This document shows positions 33,776 through 45,540 of a stretch of DNA of 64,000 nucleotides, piece after piece; position 1 is the stretch's first letter, and each line of letters begins with the position of its first letter. A model generated the notes under the pieces. It ran no database searches. It was not told the origin of the DNA and saw only the letters and a program-made list of their open reading frames with translations. The translations under genes and the position numbers were made by a program. This DNA comes from Cadophora sp. MPI-SDFR-AT-0126 (Eukaryota; Ascomycota; Leotiomycetes; Helotiales; Ploettnerulaceae): NCBI GenBank assembly GCA_020747065.1, contig JAGMVK010000013.1:1302001-1366000 (forward strand). Reading direction: 5' to 3'.

Positions 33776-34424
33776 GGTGGGGATGAAGTGAGAGGTTCAT
33801 GACATAATTTTGAAATATGAGCAAAATGAGGTTTGGCTGGGTCAAACTGCAGTAATTTCGAGGACTGGTAGAATAATGATCATGAAAATTTAGTACTTGG
33901 ATCTTTACAAACCTGAAAATCTTTGCGTGGGTTGTACAGGTGTGTTTGATTGAAGGGTCCATCATCCGCGGAGGACTTGGATTCTCTTGGCCCGAAAGCA
34001 TTTACAGCGACTCGACACTTCAGCGATACCGAGGCCAGAGTATTTTCGCTTTGCGTTGGATAGTTGCACGATAATGAGCCTTAATTGTTGACCTACAGAA
34101 GTACAAATGAACGATATTCAGAAAGGTCTGGCTTCACCATCCGCCGCTATAAGTATATCGAATCTCTGTTGGGGATCATGACGAAACGGTTCCTTGAATT
34201 AACAGTCTCGCAGTCTGTGAATCGAAGAGGAGAAGCGTAAGACAGAGAAGTCCCAACTCTTTCACTCATGTCAATCAAACCAGTGCTCCGAGTTTGTTGT
34301 CCTTCGGCTAGTGGCTGCGGCTGGTGGGCCGGAATGACTAATCCAGATCCCCACATCCCGATATCACTCCGGAATCCGGTCCTCGACCACCACCAAAACA
34401 TCAACATCAACAGCGATATTTGCC
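33776..34424. promoter_or_regulatory. Spacer and promoter of Zn(II)2Cys6 gene
   Basis: Lies between the transporter stop and the regulator start. It contains several CGG/CCG triplets near 34300-34400 (for example CCGGAATCCGG at about 34369), which could be binding half-sites for a Zn cluster protein. No gene seen. Confidence 0.35.
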
Positions 34425-36613
34425 ATGGATGCCTCTGCTTCTACCCCCATCTCTGGAACCAGGTCACCGGCCGTGGTGGCACCGGTGGCATGCATGAGCT
34501 GTCGACGATTGAAGGTTATTCTCCTGAGACAGCCACATGATCAATTGCTGACAGGGAGGCAGATGAAATGTACAGGCTCAGATAACCCGCCGTGCGACCG
34601 GTGCGCCAAAGCCGGTCGCGAATGTATCGTTCAACGCGGGCGTCCACAGGACTCTGCCAATTCGAAGGCAGACATCGACTCTCGACGAAGACGATCCCAG
34701 TTGGAAGAAACGTTCTCGCAGCCACCTCTGCCAAGTCGAACGTATGATAGTCCGTCCTTCCAGCCAGTTAATGGCGTCGGATATGGAAGAGACAACCAAG
34801 TTGCTCGATTCGGCAATTCAGTAGCGCGAACATTCTTTCCAGATACTGCTGATCGAGATGTCCAAGAAAAGAGTCCGGCAGTGCCGCAATCTATCAGCAC
34901 GGCGTCTCCGTATTCTGCGGGAACAGAGACCGGAGCAAACACAGGCGGCACATCACCTGACCAAAGGGCATCGAAACGACCAAAACTTGGAGCAAGCAGA
35001 TTGTCTCCGGGCATGATCTCCTCACAGAATCGCATATTTGAGCATACAATCAGTGAGCGCGATATGGTACAATTCATTGATATGTAAGTTTGACTTCCAG
35101 AATGTTTCGAGTCCGTGCTGAGAGGTTAGCTTTCGAAAACGCTTGATGAACTTCATTCCACTACTGAATGCTGGAGACTTAGACAACGCTGCCGATATCA
35201 TCGCAACAAAAAAGCCGCTAGCTTACTGCATATGCTATGTCACGGCAAAATATGTCCCAGGAGGGGAGTCAGCAAGATCTAAGCTGCTTCCCGTTGTTTC
35301 AGCAATTCTTCAAGGTAGGGCTTTCCAGCCTAACAATGCCGAAGACGAGTGGGCAATGTTACAAGGTTTATCTGTTCTCTATGCCTACCGAACAGCTGTA
35401 TCGAACGGCTCGTCGTCAGATAGCTCTCTGGAAATATCGCAGCGCTCTATCAAAGCACACATCGAGACATACGCTCTCCAGTTGTCAGTTCATCGATCTA
35501 TATCTGGAGTGAAAGCGTCATTACGGGCCGAGGATCCCGAGATCATGAAGACGATGAGTTTCAGAAAGTATATTTTCTGGCTCTGGCTCTTCAATATGTC
35601 CCATCAGTAAGTCGGTCGATCTTCTACTAACAAAGGAAACTAACAATTTAGTCATTCCATAGTCACAAGTACCCCGCCAAGTATACACGAAGACTCGACA
35701 ATACGTGCTGCTCCCGAAATACTCGGTCATTTTAATGTCGGGCCACGTATCCTTCAAATTTTGGCTGAAGTTGAGCTTTGTCTTATTTGGGGAAAGGTGA
35801 GGGTCTATTTTGATATATCGACCAATTGCTAATACGTGGCAGGCCAGTGTCCATGCGAAGGGCTTGGGAGAGTGGTGGTGTCCCCTCGATGTCTTGGACA
35901 AGCCTATCGATTATGTTGAGCAGGGAGTACTGACCAATGTCGATGCTTGTCTGAAAGCTTGGTCTAGTAAATGGGAAGCCTTCTTCAACAGTGGTATGTG
36001 AATATACTGACTTAATTTTGTCTATCACTCGTCTGACATTAAAACAGAACCTCTGGGGCTCGGAATTGAGTTCCACTATCGTTTCACTCGTTTTTGTCTG
36101 AGGACATATTTGATTCGAAATGTTCGGCTCATAAGCAGCAACCTGCGACCCTCGCAAATCGATGCCCTCAACAGAAGTATATCGGATGCATCCGACTTCT
36201 GCCAATTCTCACTGGAACTTGGCCCATCTAGTAGAGAGGCAGCTCGGTATATGACAGACTTTGGCTTTGTCATGATATCATTCGCCTGCATTTTCATCAT
36301 ACAAGCATGCGAAGCATTCCACACAGCGATCCAAGCACCATATGAGCATCTTGGTACAGTAGAAGAGGTGGCTCAGCTGATGAAGGAACTGGCAATCAAT
36401 TCGACGCACGGCCCGAGCTTTCAGTCACAAAACATCATGAAAAAAGTGACCCGGGCTAATGAGAGGGTTTCTACTACGGCTGCTAAGGACGGATCGGTTG
36501 TCATTCGTGGAGCAGACCAGTCGTCCTCACTTGCAACGAGCCAAGATGCGCACTTCATGGAACCCCAGTTGGACATGCTGGACTTCTTTCCCCAGCTTCC
36601 CCGCGTATCGTAA
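34425..36613 (+). CDS. Zn(II)2Cys6 fungal transcription factor
   Basis: Six exons (34425-34514, 34563-35083, 35130-35606, 35652-35796, 35843-35993, 36048-36613) encode 649 aa. The DNA-binding cluster is split by the first intron: CMSCRRLK, then MKCTGSDNPPCDRCAKAGREC, with all six Cys present (from residue 23). A Ser/Gln-rich linker follows, then a fungal-specific factor domain without an obvious full-length conserved motif (FRKRLMNFIPLLNAGDLDNA, then EWAMLQGLSVLYAY). The C-terminus is acidic and aromatic (QLDMLDFFPQLP), a typical activation-type tail. Target genes cannot be read from sequence. The upstream transporter on the same strand is the best local candidate. Confidence 0.9.
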
Positions 36614-37569
36614 TTGTTAATGACCGCCTGCGACCACAATTACTTGAAGCCATGAGTAGTAATCAAAAATCTCGTCGCGCTTATACGAGTCTGTGCTGTT
36701 CACTCAGTGTTGTTCTTATCCTCGCTTCGTGTGTGCAACATCCCTAATCCAAGTTCAGTTTTCGGTACAAATGTTGCTTAACGCATAACTTACTTTGGCA
36801 GCTGGGAAAGTAGTATATGGTCTCAGACAGCCATAGAGGAAACTCTGGTAACAGAAATGACTGGAGACTCGCTTGGAGAAGAGTACAGAAGAAATCTAGG
36901 GGAATTTTATGTCATATCTCCGAGGAAAGGCAGTTATCTAGACGGGGAAATCGACAGCCCTGGCATGCCGAGTGATGGAGCCCGATCATAAACTGATCAC
37001 GAACTGACGAGGCTGAGTTTCTGAGTGGAGGAGCATGTTCGCACGCACAATGTTTGTTTAATGCAGCTTTCTTTACTGTGCCTGATATTGCTTGCATGTC
37101 GCCTGCATTTTGTTTTTCGCTGTCAATCTAGCTAATTGTCAACGACGCAGCTGATTCAAGTGATGAAATTATCCACAATATGTATGATCAATCTCATATT
37201 CAGACCTTCGAAACCCTATTGTGGTGGACTTTGGAAGTGCCGAAATGCCAGTTGTTATTCTTTCGCTTCGTCAGCCCCAATTTTGCCCAGGTACAAACTT
37301 CTGCGTAACGTATTTTAAAACAATCATGCGGGCATACCCCATTCTTTATTTACGTGGGGAAGGGTAATTCGATTTTTGATAGGTGATGCGTCGCATCTTG
37401 GCTTTACATCAAGACATGTCAAGCAAACAGTTGTTTCTTAGCGCCTCGCTTGATTGCAGTCCTCTCACCGCCTTGCTTCATAAATGCAACCACATACAAA
37501 CACTTCCTCAACCTCGACTAGATCTATCCTCGACGCACCAGAAAACCAAAAATCTTGAAAATTTTCGAC
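36614..37569. other. Intergenic region
   Basis: About 950 bases with no recognised gene, presumably the 3' UTR of the factor gene and the promoter of the next gene. Nothing else seen. Confidence 0.35.
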
Positions 37570-38826
37570 ATGGTCAGCCCAACGGAAGAGAACTTGATCA
37601 AAGCGGTCAAAGCCATTCGCCTGAGAGATCCAACCCTCGCTCGAGCGAAAGTCCTGAAGCAGCTCAAGGATGAGAATGACTGGGAGTATGTTCACAGAAA
37701 ATCGACCCACAAGTCAATGAGCACTATTGATCATCGATGAACAGATTGAGCGAGAAGCGCCTGAAAGCATGTATGGATGCTCACAACCTTGGTGCCATTG
37801 CTCCAAATGTTGGTCCAGAGTCTTTGAAGCCAAGAGACGCCGCATTCGATAAGATCATAACAGAAGCTTTTCAAGAGTTCACACGCCGTAAGTGTTTACT
37901 CTGTCAAGACCAGAGCTTGATCAGGAACTGACTTTCTTCGACGTAGTCGAAAGAGAATTCATGCTGGGTCTTTCCAAAGCCGACGCCGATGCCTTGATGC
38001 CAATTCCTAGTATCAAGCCCAAAGATCGGCCTCTCATGATCGCATGCCAGCAACGCCATCATGTTGAGATTCTCCTTACGCTCAAGGGAATCAAACCTTG
38101 TACTGCCATCTTTCATCCCTACGCCACCGAAATATATACTCGATTGTATGTGCCACACCACGCTATGTCCCACCTGGCAAAAGCTCTGCAGAAGTAAACA
38201 TGCTGACATTCGAACTAAAGGGTCACCGACGTCTTCAAACCCATTATCAAGAAATACAAACTCAAATCCTACGGCTTCGAGCTCCGCCAGATCGAGCACG
38301 CAACCATGATCGACATGGGCCGGCCCCAGCCAAACATGTTCTGGCGCGGCGGCTGGATCTTCGGCGACGTCCTCTCTCCCCTCTGGCGCGACATCCAAAG
38401 CATCTTCTTCACCCCCACCGAAACACACATCGCCGGGGCAGAGCACGACACATACCAGGACAAACTGTGTAAGATCCTCGGATATCCTGTGCCGGGCTAT
38501 CCGAGACAGACGAACATGAATCAGCTGCGCTATATGGATGAGACAGAGTGTGCAGAGTTGGCGAGGTCGAGTGGCAAGAACGAGGATGAGATTGGGGTTA
38601 TTGGATTTGAGTATGAGGATGATGATGGAGATCAGGCCAGATGGACAAAATGTGAGTCTCGCGATGCTTGTACAGGGAGGAGATGAGTAAACGGCAGTAC
38701 TAATATTGAAATGCAGGTCTGATCCACTTTGAAAGCTGTCAGCGCGCGATGAAGAGTGTGGGAAGCAGGTTGGAGATTGATCTCCGTGGGCATGATGGCC
38801 TCTTCAATTATGTCCACCACACCTAG
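37570..38826 (+). CDS. Conserved-looking protein of unknown function
   Basis: Five exons (37570-37685, 37745-37887, 37947-38145, 38221-38651, 38717-38826) sum to exactly 332 codons plus stop, and all junctions keep phase. The N-terminal 60 residues look helical (ENLIKAVKAIRLRDPTLARA, then WELSEKRLKACMDAHNL), resembling a small helical module found at the start of several fungal proteins. A middle segment follows (VTDVFKPIIKKYKLKSYGFE), with GGWIFGDVLSPLWRDIQ and a Thr/His patch (FFTPTETHIAG). The C-terminus is DLRGHDGLFNYVHHT. There is no signal peptide, membrane helix or known catalytic motif. I cannot name a family. Strong third-position GC bias in exon 4 supports real coding. Confidence 0.75.
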
Positions 38827-39276
38827 GGATGAGCCCTGCGGCCGAATACGAAACAAAAAACTGCATGTGAGACCCCGAAACTTTATAATCACATGGGGAT
38901 TAGGGTTGAGATGGCGGCCTGGTACATTCAGCATTTGTAGCTGAAAGGGGTCACGCTGCGCAATTGGATGAATACGTCGCAGATGGGAATACCTTCAGCA
39001 TCAAGAAAACTTACATCCTATACTGCAGATCATCCAGTATCGTTTTCAGCCAGGTTCTACAATTTCATAAAAAGAATAAACCTAGACATTGACGTGATTA
39101 TTGTATTAGGTCTCTCAAGATTTTCCTTCCTGGTCATTCCAGCCTGACGCCAATATCATGTCATACCAAGCCCTGTCATAAATTACACACCACTCCCTTG
39201 CCATGGATGTTTGTGGTCTGTCCCCCGCCCCATGTTTTGAAAGGCCATCAAGATCTCAATATCCTACAGAGTCAAC
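38827..39276. other. Convergent 3' spacer
   Basis: 450 bases between two convergent genes. No coding or repeat feature seen. Confidence 0.4.
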
Positions 39277-40331
39277 TCAATCCCGCTTACCCATTCCCCA
39301 GCCATTACCAACTCCATAGCCTAAGGGTGTAGCTCCGCCCAATCCTCTACCCTTCAACCTTTTCGGTAATACGACGCCTAGAAACCACACGGCGCTGCCC
39401 AAGGCCCCGGCTCCGGCACTGAGTACGCAGTAGAAGAATGTGCTGGCGTAGAAGTGTCCGCCCATCCCAGCCCATTCAATTTTCCCATTCTCTCTAGGTA
39501 GGTGTGGTGTAGGGAACCAGCGTACGCTGAATTGTAACGGAAGTGGATCTCCAATAACCAACTTCTTTGTCAACGCAGCTGGGCCAGTGGTGTGCGAGAG
39601 AGGACTCGTGCTGTATGCTGCCCCAGAGTCTATTACTCCGCTGTCGTGTGGGTGGAGATGGTGCTTCGGCGTCGAGTGAAGCAGGATATTTAGATGTGTG
39701 GAGACATGTAGATGTGATAGCTGGAGGGTTCCCGCCAATGCGAAGATCAGAGGGACGAACTCTTGTTGGAACTCTGGAGGTATTTCGGATGCACTTCCAC
39801 CTGGGTGGATATGCGCTGGTGGTCGGGAAGGTATTCGACAGGAGAGAGGGGCGTCGTTATGGATGTAGAATTCTAGGAGGTGGAAGAAAGGATCGGTAAT
39901 GAATGGGATTGTGCAATTCAATTCTATCCAAAGATTAGAAGGACATCATACAAAACGCAGGGAACATACCATCCTCGATTCCATACTGCAGCTCCAATGG
40001 CTTTCCTGTCTCATTGCAGACTGGAAACGGGATATATTGCAATTCATTCTTGTCATTCGAAATATGTTCGCCCGTATCACTGCGCTGCCCATCAGTCTCT
40101 GTCTTGTGCCGACTCACGAGTACTAGCCATTCCCGTCTCGCAATGATTCCTACTCTTAGAGAAGAGTTGAACTCACATTGACCGATTCAAACAACTGACT
40201 GGAATTTTCGCTCCATAATGGTATGACGGCAGGGGTATCTTGCTGTGCTCTTCCTGCGCTGTAATCCCCTGAGCCCTCAGCAACAAGGCTCCAGCTCCCA
40301 AAAAGAACTTCCAGCCAAAACTTCGCACCAT
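39277..40331 (-). CDS. Predicted type I membrane protein, unknown function
   Basis: Three exons, 40177-40331, 39970-40112 and 39277-39923, give 314 aa. The start at 40331 yields a signal peptide (MVRSFGWKFFLGAGALLLR, cleaved after about residue 25). The luminal part has an SCLNRS site, PFPVCNETGKPLELQYG, ELNCTIPFITDPFFHLLEFY and SCRIPS, giving several Cys and N-glycosylation sequons (NRS, NET, NCT). One membrane helix lies near residue 270 (TFFYCVLSAGAGALGSAVWF), and the short Gly/Lys/Arg-rich cytosolic tail ends GWGMGKRD. The second acceptor (CGTGAG at 40113) is less typical but is the only one that keeps the frame. The layout suits an ER or secretory-pathway membrane glycoprotein. I do not recognise the family. 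Confidence 0.75.
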
Positions 40332-40873
40332 GTTGTCCTTTTGCCCCCAAGGTACTCTGCTCCTCGTCTATCTCTCGCAGGATCAAAGGCGTATCACCTA
40401 GATACTCATAATGCGCAGCTGCAATCGTCGCCGGCGCAAAGAGATGTTGACAGTTCGATAATCAACCTTGTGGAGCTCGCGTTAAGGTTATCGATGCTAG
40501 CGCGCCGAGGCTTAAGGTCACGTGGATTTAAATCCCCCTTTTCGCGACATCCCTTTCGAAGTCACTGTGATTCCAGAATAAAGATAAGAGAAGATTTATT
40601 TTAATATTTCTCTAGAAAATTACACCTGCGAATTCTGTAGATAGCCCGTTGTTACATACATACCCCCTTCCACCGGCCTCGCTCGTCCCGAGGTATGACT
40701 TGAACGTACGAACAGCCAAGTGACATTCATTACAAGAAAGTAAGAGCTATGTACATCCAGCCATGTCCAATACTTGATCCTGACATCACAGCTCAGGTGA
40801 ACACAGAACCTCTTTTCTAGGATTTTTCTTTCCTTTGTCGGCACTGTATAACACAACTTCCTCCTCCAAATCG
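40332..40873. other. Intergenic region with a tRNA-like relic
   Basis: Upstream of the membrane-protein gene. Around 40475-40550 there is a segment with a GTTAAGG block and a GGATTTAAATCCC block that resemble degenerate tRNA A and B boxes. No acceptor stem can be paired, so no tRNA is called. Otherwise empty. Confidence 0.3.
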
Positions 40874-41338
40874 CTAGTTCTTTGCCTTATTCCGCTCATC
40901 CCATTGTCGATCAAAACTTGTCAAGGATCTCTGAGCTTAATAAATCACAATTGTCAGTCTTTATTACTGGGATCCTGAAAGGCTTTTGCTTACCTGTCGG
41001 CACACAATCCAGCGCCTTGATGGTTGTTGTCTCAGGCTGGGCTAGCATAAACGAGGCAGAATTGGCAATGTCCTCAGCAACCAACGGCGTGTAGCCAGAG
41101 AAGCAGTCCTCCATCGCGTCTTGATCAAACTTGACTCTCTGCAGATGAAAATGGGTTGTGACGCAGTCAGGTCTCAACACCATCGCACGTATATTCGTGC
41201 CGGAGGTCTCTGTTCTCAGACTGTTACTGAAGGCCTCGATACAAGCCTTGTTGGCATGGTAGACGGCCTCTCCGGGAAAAGGTGGACATTCCAAGGCGGT
41301 GACAGATGAGATGTTCAGGATTGAGCCAACCACATCAA
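40874..41338 (-). pseudogene. 5'-truncated short-chain dehydrogenase/reductase
   Basis: Only the C-terminal half of a classical SDR is present, in two exons (40994 to about 41338, and 40874-40935). It starts abruptly at DVVGSILNISS, the strand with the catalytic Ser, and continues through YHANKACIEAFSNSLRTE (YxxxK site) to ALDCVPT. After the intron it ends in QRSLTSFDRQWDERN and stop. The NAD(P)-binding TGxxxGxG half is missing. A stop precedes the fragment in frame, and no matching exon lies between it and the HET gene 400 bases away. Splice sites and the second half look intact, so truncation rather than point decay removed the function. It resembles YdfG/NADP-type hydroxyacid dehydrogenases. 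Confidence 0.75.
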
Positions 41339-41745
41339 GTCTCCATCGTGTTTACTTCCTCCAACGGGCTCCATCTTAGTACATCTTCCCAACCCCTAAA
41401 GCGCAACAAAAAAAACGCTTCAGATCTATGTTCATCCACAATGACTTCTTTTGAAACGATTTTCTCACGCTCGATTGTAGAGGGAGACATTTTGGCCGCA
41501 ATTCACACTATCCCCAAAAACGACGGCTCTGAAGACCATTCTATTTTGAGAACAGAGCCATTGGAGCTACGCGCCCAACCCTTCTGTCTTGGCATCTACC
41601 CCAGATTCGGCCAACTATTATTTATATAGCACTCTTTCTTGATACTCTTATTTCATCATTGACTTGTATACTTTTTCTAGCATCCTGTAATTTCCCTCTT
41701 GCACTCTAGTATCGGATCAGGTACACCGACCCCCGGCTATTCACT

Positions 41746-44120
41746 ATGCCCGAGGGGCAAGTTTCTTCCTTGTCCCTTTGCCGCCGATGTCAATCATTCA
41801 ATTTTACTGATCTAAGAGCGTACGATCACGACCGGAATGATAGAGAGCGAAATCCTCCTATGATTATAAATCGTGGGGAGTTGGCTCATGGGTGCCAAAT
41901 GTGTTTGTTCATCAGAGAAGCTCTAGGCATCGAGATTTCTGATATGAACGCCATTGTTGAGATCATTGCAAAATACCGGAACAGATATCAAAGCAATAAG
42001 TTGAGGGACTGCGCGAAACATCTGATTTTGGAAGGAATCTGGCGATTAGAGAAATATGGGATCAGGCGATATTTTCCGATTAATCTGATACGGATAAAAA
42101 CTGGGTCAAAGGAGGTGAGTTTGCATGTATCTGCCAACCTACGTAAATCCTCCTCATCTGAAAAGTTGTCCACTATTAATGCACTCTTAGACGACAATCA
42201 AGAGATTCTGAAACGGGTAAAAGGACGGCCTATCTTAGATCCAAAAAGCAATGAAAGCATGTCACGCATGGGTAATTGGCTTGAAACATGCCTTCGCCAT
42301 CACAATGGTTGCAACATGGGTCTTTCTGGAAGGAATATCAGCAGCCAGAAACTAGGACATCTTCTTCCAAAGAGGTTGATCGAAGTAGGTGAAGAGAAGA
42401 CTAGGAAAGCCCGATGCGTTCTTTCTAGTTCCATCCAATCCGCTGCTCGTTATGCAGCACTGAGCTATTGTTGGGGAAGCTCCGATAGTGGCCACATTCC
42501 AGTGGTTCTGGAAAAGAACAATTCGGACCAGTTCCACGAGGAGTTGCCAGTTGGAAGCGTTCCCAAAACCATCCAGGAAGCCATCGAGGCTACTCGGCGA
42601 TTGTCTATTCCGTTTCTCTGGGTCGACAGCTTGTGCATCATGCAAGATGACGAGAAAGAATGGGCAGAGGAAGGTAGTAGGATGTGCGAAATCTACGAAG
42701 GGGCGACTGTCACAATTGTTGCGCTGGCAGCCCACGACAGTAGTGAAGGATTGTTTTTCGACCGCGAGGACACTCAGTCACCCACTTCCAATACTGCTAG
42801 ATCTATCAAAGGCCCTACCTTACCTCTGGCATTGACTTCTAAAACACCTGTCCTTGGCCACGTAAATCTCACTGTCTTTCCTCGTCACCAAGAGATATTT
42901 GAGGCGGAAAGGTCTTGGCAGCATGAGTTAGATTCCAGTACTTGGAATACTCGTTGCTGGACACTCCAAGAACGATTGCTGTCGAGAAGAATCCTATATT
43001 TTGGCAAATACCAGATCTTTTGGAATGTTCAGGAGGAATTCAGGACGAGGAAGGGCTCTTTAACAGCACATTAGCTCTTTACGATGCCTTTGAAGATTGC
43101 TTCGAAAAGAATAAATTGACCTATCACATAAGGCTGGACGGCATATTCCGAAAAGTAAAACAGTTCTCTCATGGATTCTCACCGCAAAAGAGGACAGTCA
43201 GTCAAGCTTACCTCTGGAGATATGTCGTGGAGAGATATAGCAAGAGGCACATCTCGTTCCAGAAAGATAAGCCCGCAGCGCTCAACGGCATCGGCCGGGC
43301 CTTTTCCAGGAGGCTCGAACTCGGAGACTGCTCATTTGGATGCTTTCTGAATAGTATTGATATGGACCTCTATTGGCATCCGCAAGAAAAATCAATGGGG
43401 AATTCTGTGATACAAGGTATGGCGCCCGGCCCCGCTATGTGTAGTTTTGCTAAGTACAATCCAGGCGTCCCGTCATGGAGTTGGATGTCTTTCGACGGGT
43501 GTGTTGGATTTTCTGATCACTCCCGAAGACACTTATCCCAATTGAAGCGCTGCAGATTCATCTCAGTTGGTGGTGAACATGAATTCTCCCCTGAGCCAGC
43601 CTTAGAAGGATGGCGACCGTCTTTGGAGCTTGTCGCCCCAATCGTGTCGGGATTGAAATCGCTCCACTCGTTCACTAGGCAAGACAGTTCGCGGCAATCC
43701 AAATTTGAAGTCGAGAAGTACATTGAATATTGGGAAAATCATTCAACTGACCTTAACTCCCGGTACAGACATCGGTTCGAGTACTTCAAGGGGGCTTCAT
43801 TTTTGACGACCTCGGCGGCTCCAACTAATAGGCCGTCCAAGGATACTACTCACGGTCTTTAGATAAACCGGTAATGGAAGTTTGATCTACGGTTCGATAA
43901 TCCCTCGAATGAAATAACAGAGGTTTGCTGTGTGATTCTCACATGCAAGGACACGGGAGATGGTTTTCTGGGATTTCGCTTGCTTGTACTTCAGAGGCAG
44001 GAAGCTCTGGAACAGCCAGAACTCTATCGAAGAGTGGGAACTGGCTTCGGAATCTGTTTCGAGCCAGATGCGAGCCTTTATGATATCCTATCATCTGTTG
44101 AGAAAATACTTCTCATTTGA
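41746..44120 (+). pseudogene. HET-domain gene with frameshift and two stops
   Basis: A long HET protein is readable from ATG 41746. The N-terminal Cys-rich part (CRRCQSFNF, HGCQMCLF) leads to the HET domain: AARYAALSYCWG, VPKTIQEAIEATRRL, FLWVDSLCIMQDDEKEW, MCEIYEGATVTIVA and TRCWTLQERLLS. Near 43042-43047 one base appears to be missing. The frame then moves to the one open from 42942 to 43862, which continues the family pattern (EEGLFNSTLALYDAFEDC, VPSWSWMSFDG). TAG at 43860-43862 and TAA at 43872-43874 then interrupt it before a last stretch with YRRVGTGF, ending at 44120. HET proteins trigger cell death when unlike strains fuse. This copy should not make a full product. Confidence 0.88.
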
Positions 44121-45540
44121 AAAGACACGCTACCGTACTGGGCAAGCAGAGCGTTCTCTGGGCGGCTTGTTTATAACGCAAGGGAATTGACTGAGGCGGA
44201 TGCAGGAGTCAGCGAAGGTGTATCTCCTGGATACTCTACAAGATGTCCATTGTGGGGTAGTGACAAGATAACCTGCTGCGAAGGAATCTGGGGAGTGTGC
44301 TAGCCATGGATGGGCATGTTGCTGGCACGAGGGAGGGTCTAGCGAGGTTATTGCTGTCGATGATGCTGGCATTTGAACGGAAGGGACTGTAGAATCGACT
44401 GAAAACTTTTCTGGGAACAGATCGGCAGCTTATGAGGGTACTGGTGAAGGTAACGGCGGAACTTGAGGGCGTGTCCGGGATATTGTGACCCCTTAGAAAA
44501 GCACTCCTCGCAGTCCTCCTCGCAGTACCCTATGTTTACAGCGTGTCGTATGCTGGAGTAAAGCGTTTACTCGCTGAAGAAAAAGCCTTCATAAAGGAAG
44601 CGAGGTGTATATAGAGTTCAAGGCGGGGGGGGGGCTTAGCGATTAGCTAAAGTTTATCATTGATCTTAGGTAGAGACTTATACTTTACGATATTAATATA
44701 CTTTTAAATTTCACTAGGTTAATGCATTCCCTCGTGTTTTCTTTTCTCCTTTTCATTTCTTCTTTTCTTGAAGTCTTACTAAGTACCTTTTATCTTAGGA
44801 TCTCCTCTCCTCTCGTAAGTCTTCCTCTCTCGTAAGTCTTTCTCTCTCGTGATCCTCCCCTATACTCCCTCTCCTTGCAATTCCCCCTTATAACTCTCTG
44901 TTCTTAATCTCATTTTCACAAGTTATCTTGAATCTAAAGGCTTGCCAGCCCCTATCCTAAGAACCGAGCCTCTGAGCGTCCTCTAAAGACTTTGTACGCC
45001 TCTCTAACACGTACTACTTTTTCACCTTACCCTTGCGACAATTCCAGACTGAGATCTCGATATCTAATCGTTTTAGTGGGACTCTACAAGGGCAAATTTC
45101 GCAATGACTGCGAGGACTGCTTTTGTAGGGAAGGGAATAAGAGCACGAGCGAGGTCAAATGCGACTTGGGTCAAGTGGTTGTGTACAAAGAAAGAAAGAG
45201 ATCCGGAAGGAAAGCTCTGACATAAGCTATTTGCACTATATCATAAAGTGAGACTATCCACAAATATGGAAATCGCCTGATCGTTCCGTTGCAGATATGA
45301 ATCGGGAAGATGTACTAACGCGGAGTTGTGATGCAGCGGCGAAGTTTATTACGCTGATTGGCAAAAGGAATGTTTGTGAGGGATATGGTTCGCGTCGATG
45401 CTCACTGCAGTGATTTGAACTCAGAAACCTTTAAATGGTATTTTTACACAAAAATCTGATTGATTCGCTTCCACTCCTATTCAAACATTCCAAATTCAAC
45501 AAAGAAACAAATGACATCCAGCCCTTAAATGATTACCTGG
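44121..45540. other. Gene-free region with low-complexity tracts
   Basis: It has a run of ten G at 44625-44634, a mildly AT-rich patch (about 44640-44720), a pyrimidine-rich tract at 44730-44900 and a short tandem repeat. A CCTCGCAGT direct repeat sits near 44507-44527. No gene recognised. It separates the HET remnant from the intact SDR. Confidence 0.4.
44811..44850. repeat. Short tandem repeat in pyrimidine tract
   Basis: Two and a half imperfect copies of an element close to CTCTCGTAAGTCTTC within a CT-rich stretch. Simple-sequence repeat, no function assigned. Confidence 0.45.

Noticed and set aside
31905..36613. Transporter and factor as part of a secondary-metabolite cluster
   Set aside because: No polyketide synthase, NRPS, terpene synthase, P450 or other tailoring enzyme is found nearby.
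40475..40550. tRNA-like segment with GTTAAGG and GGATTTAAATCCC blocks
   Set aside because: The T-arm is mismatched and no 7-bp acceptor stem can be formed. At best a degenerate relic.
41441..41629. 62-codon open frame between the SDR fragment and HET gene
   Set aside because: Short, no recognisable domain, and inside a likely leader/breakpoint region.
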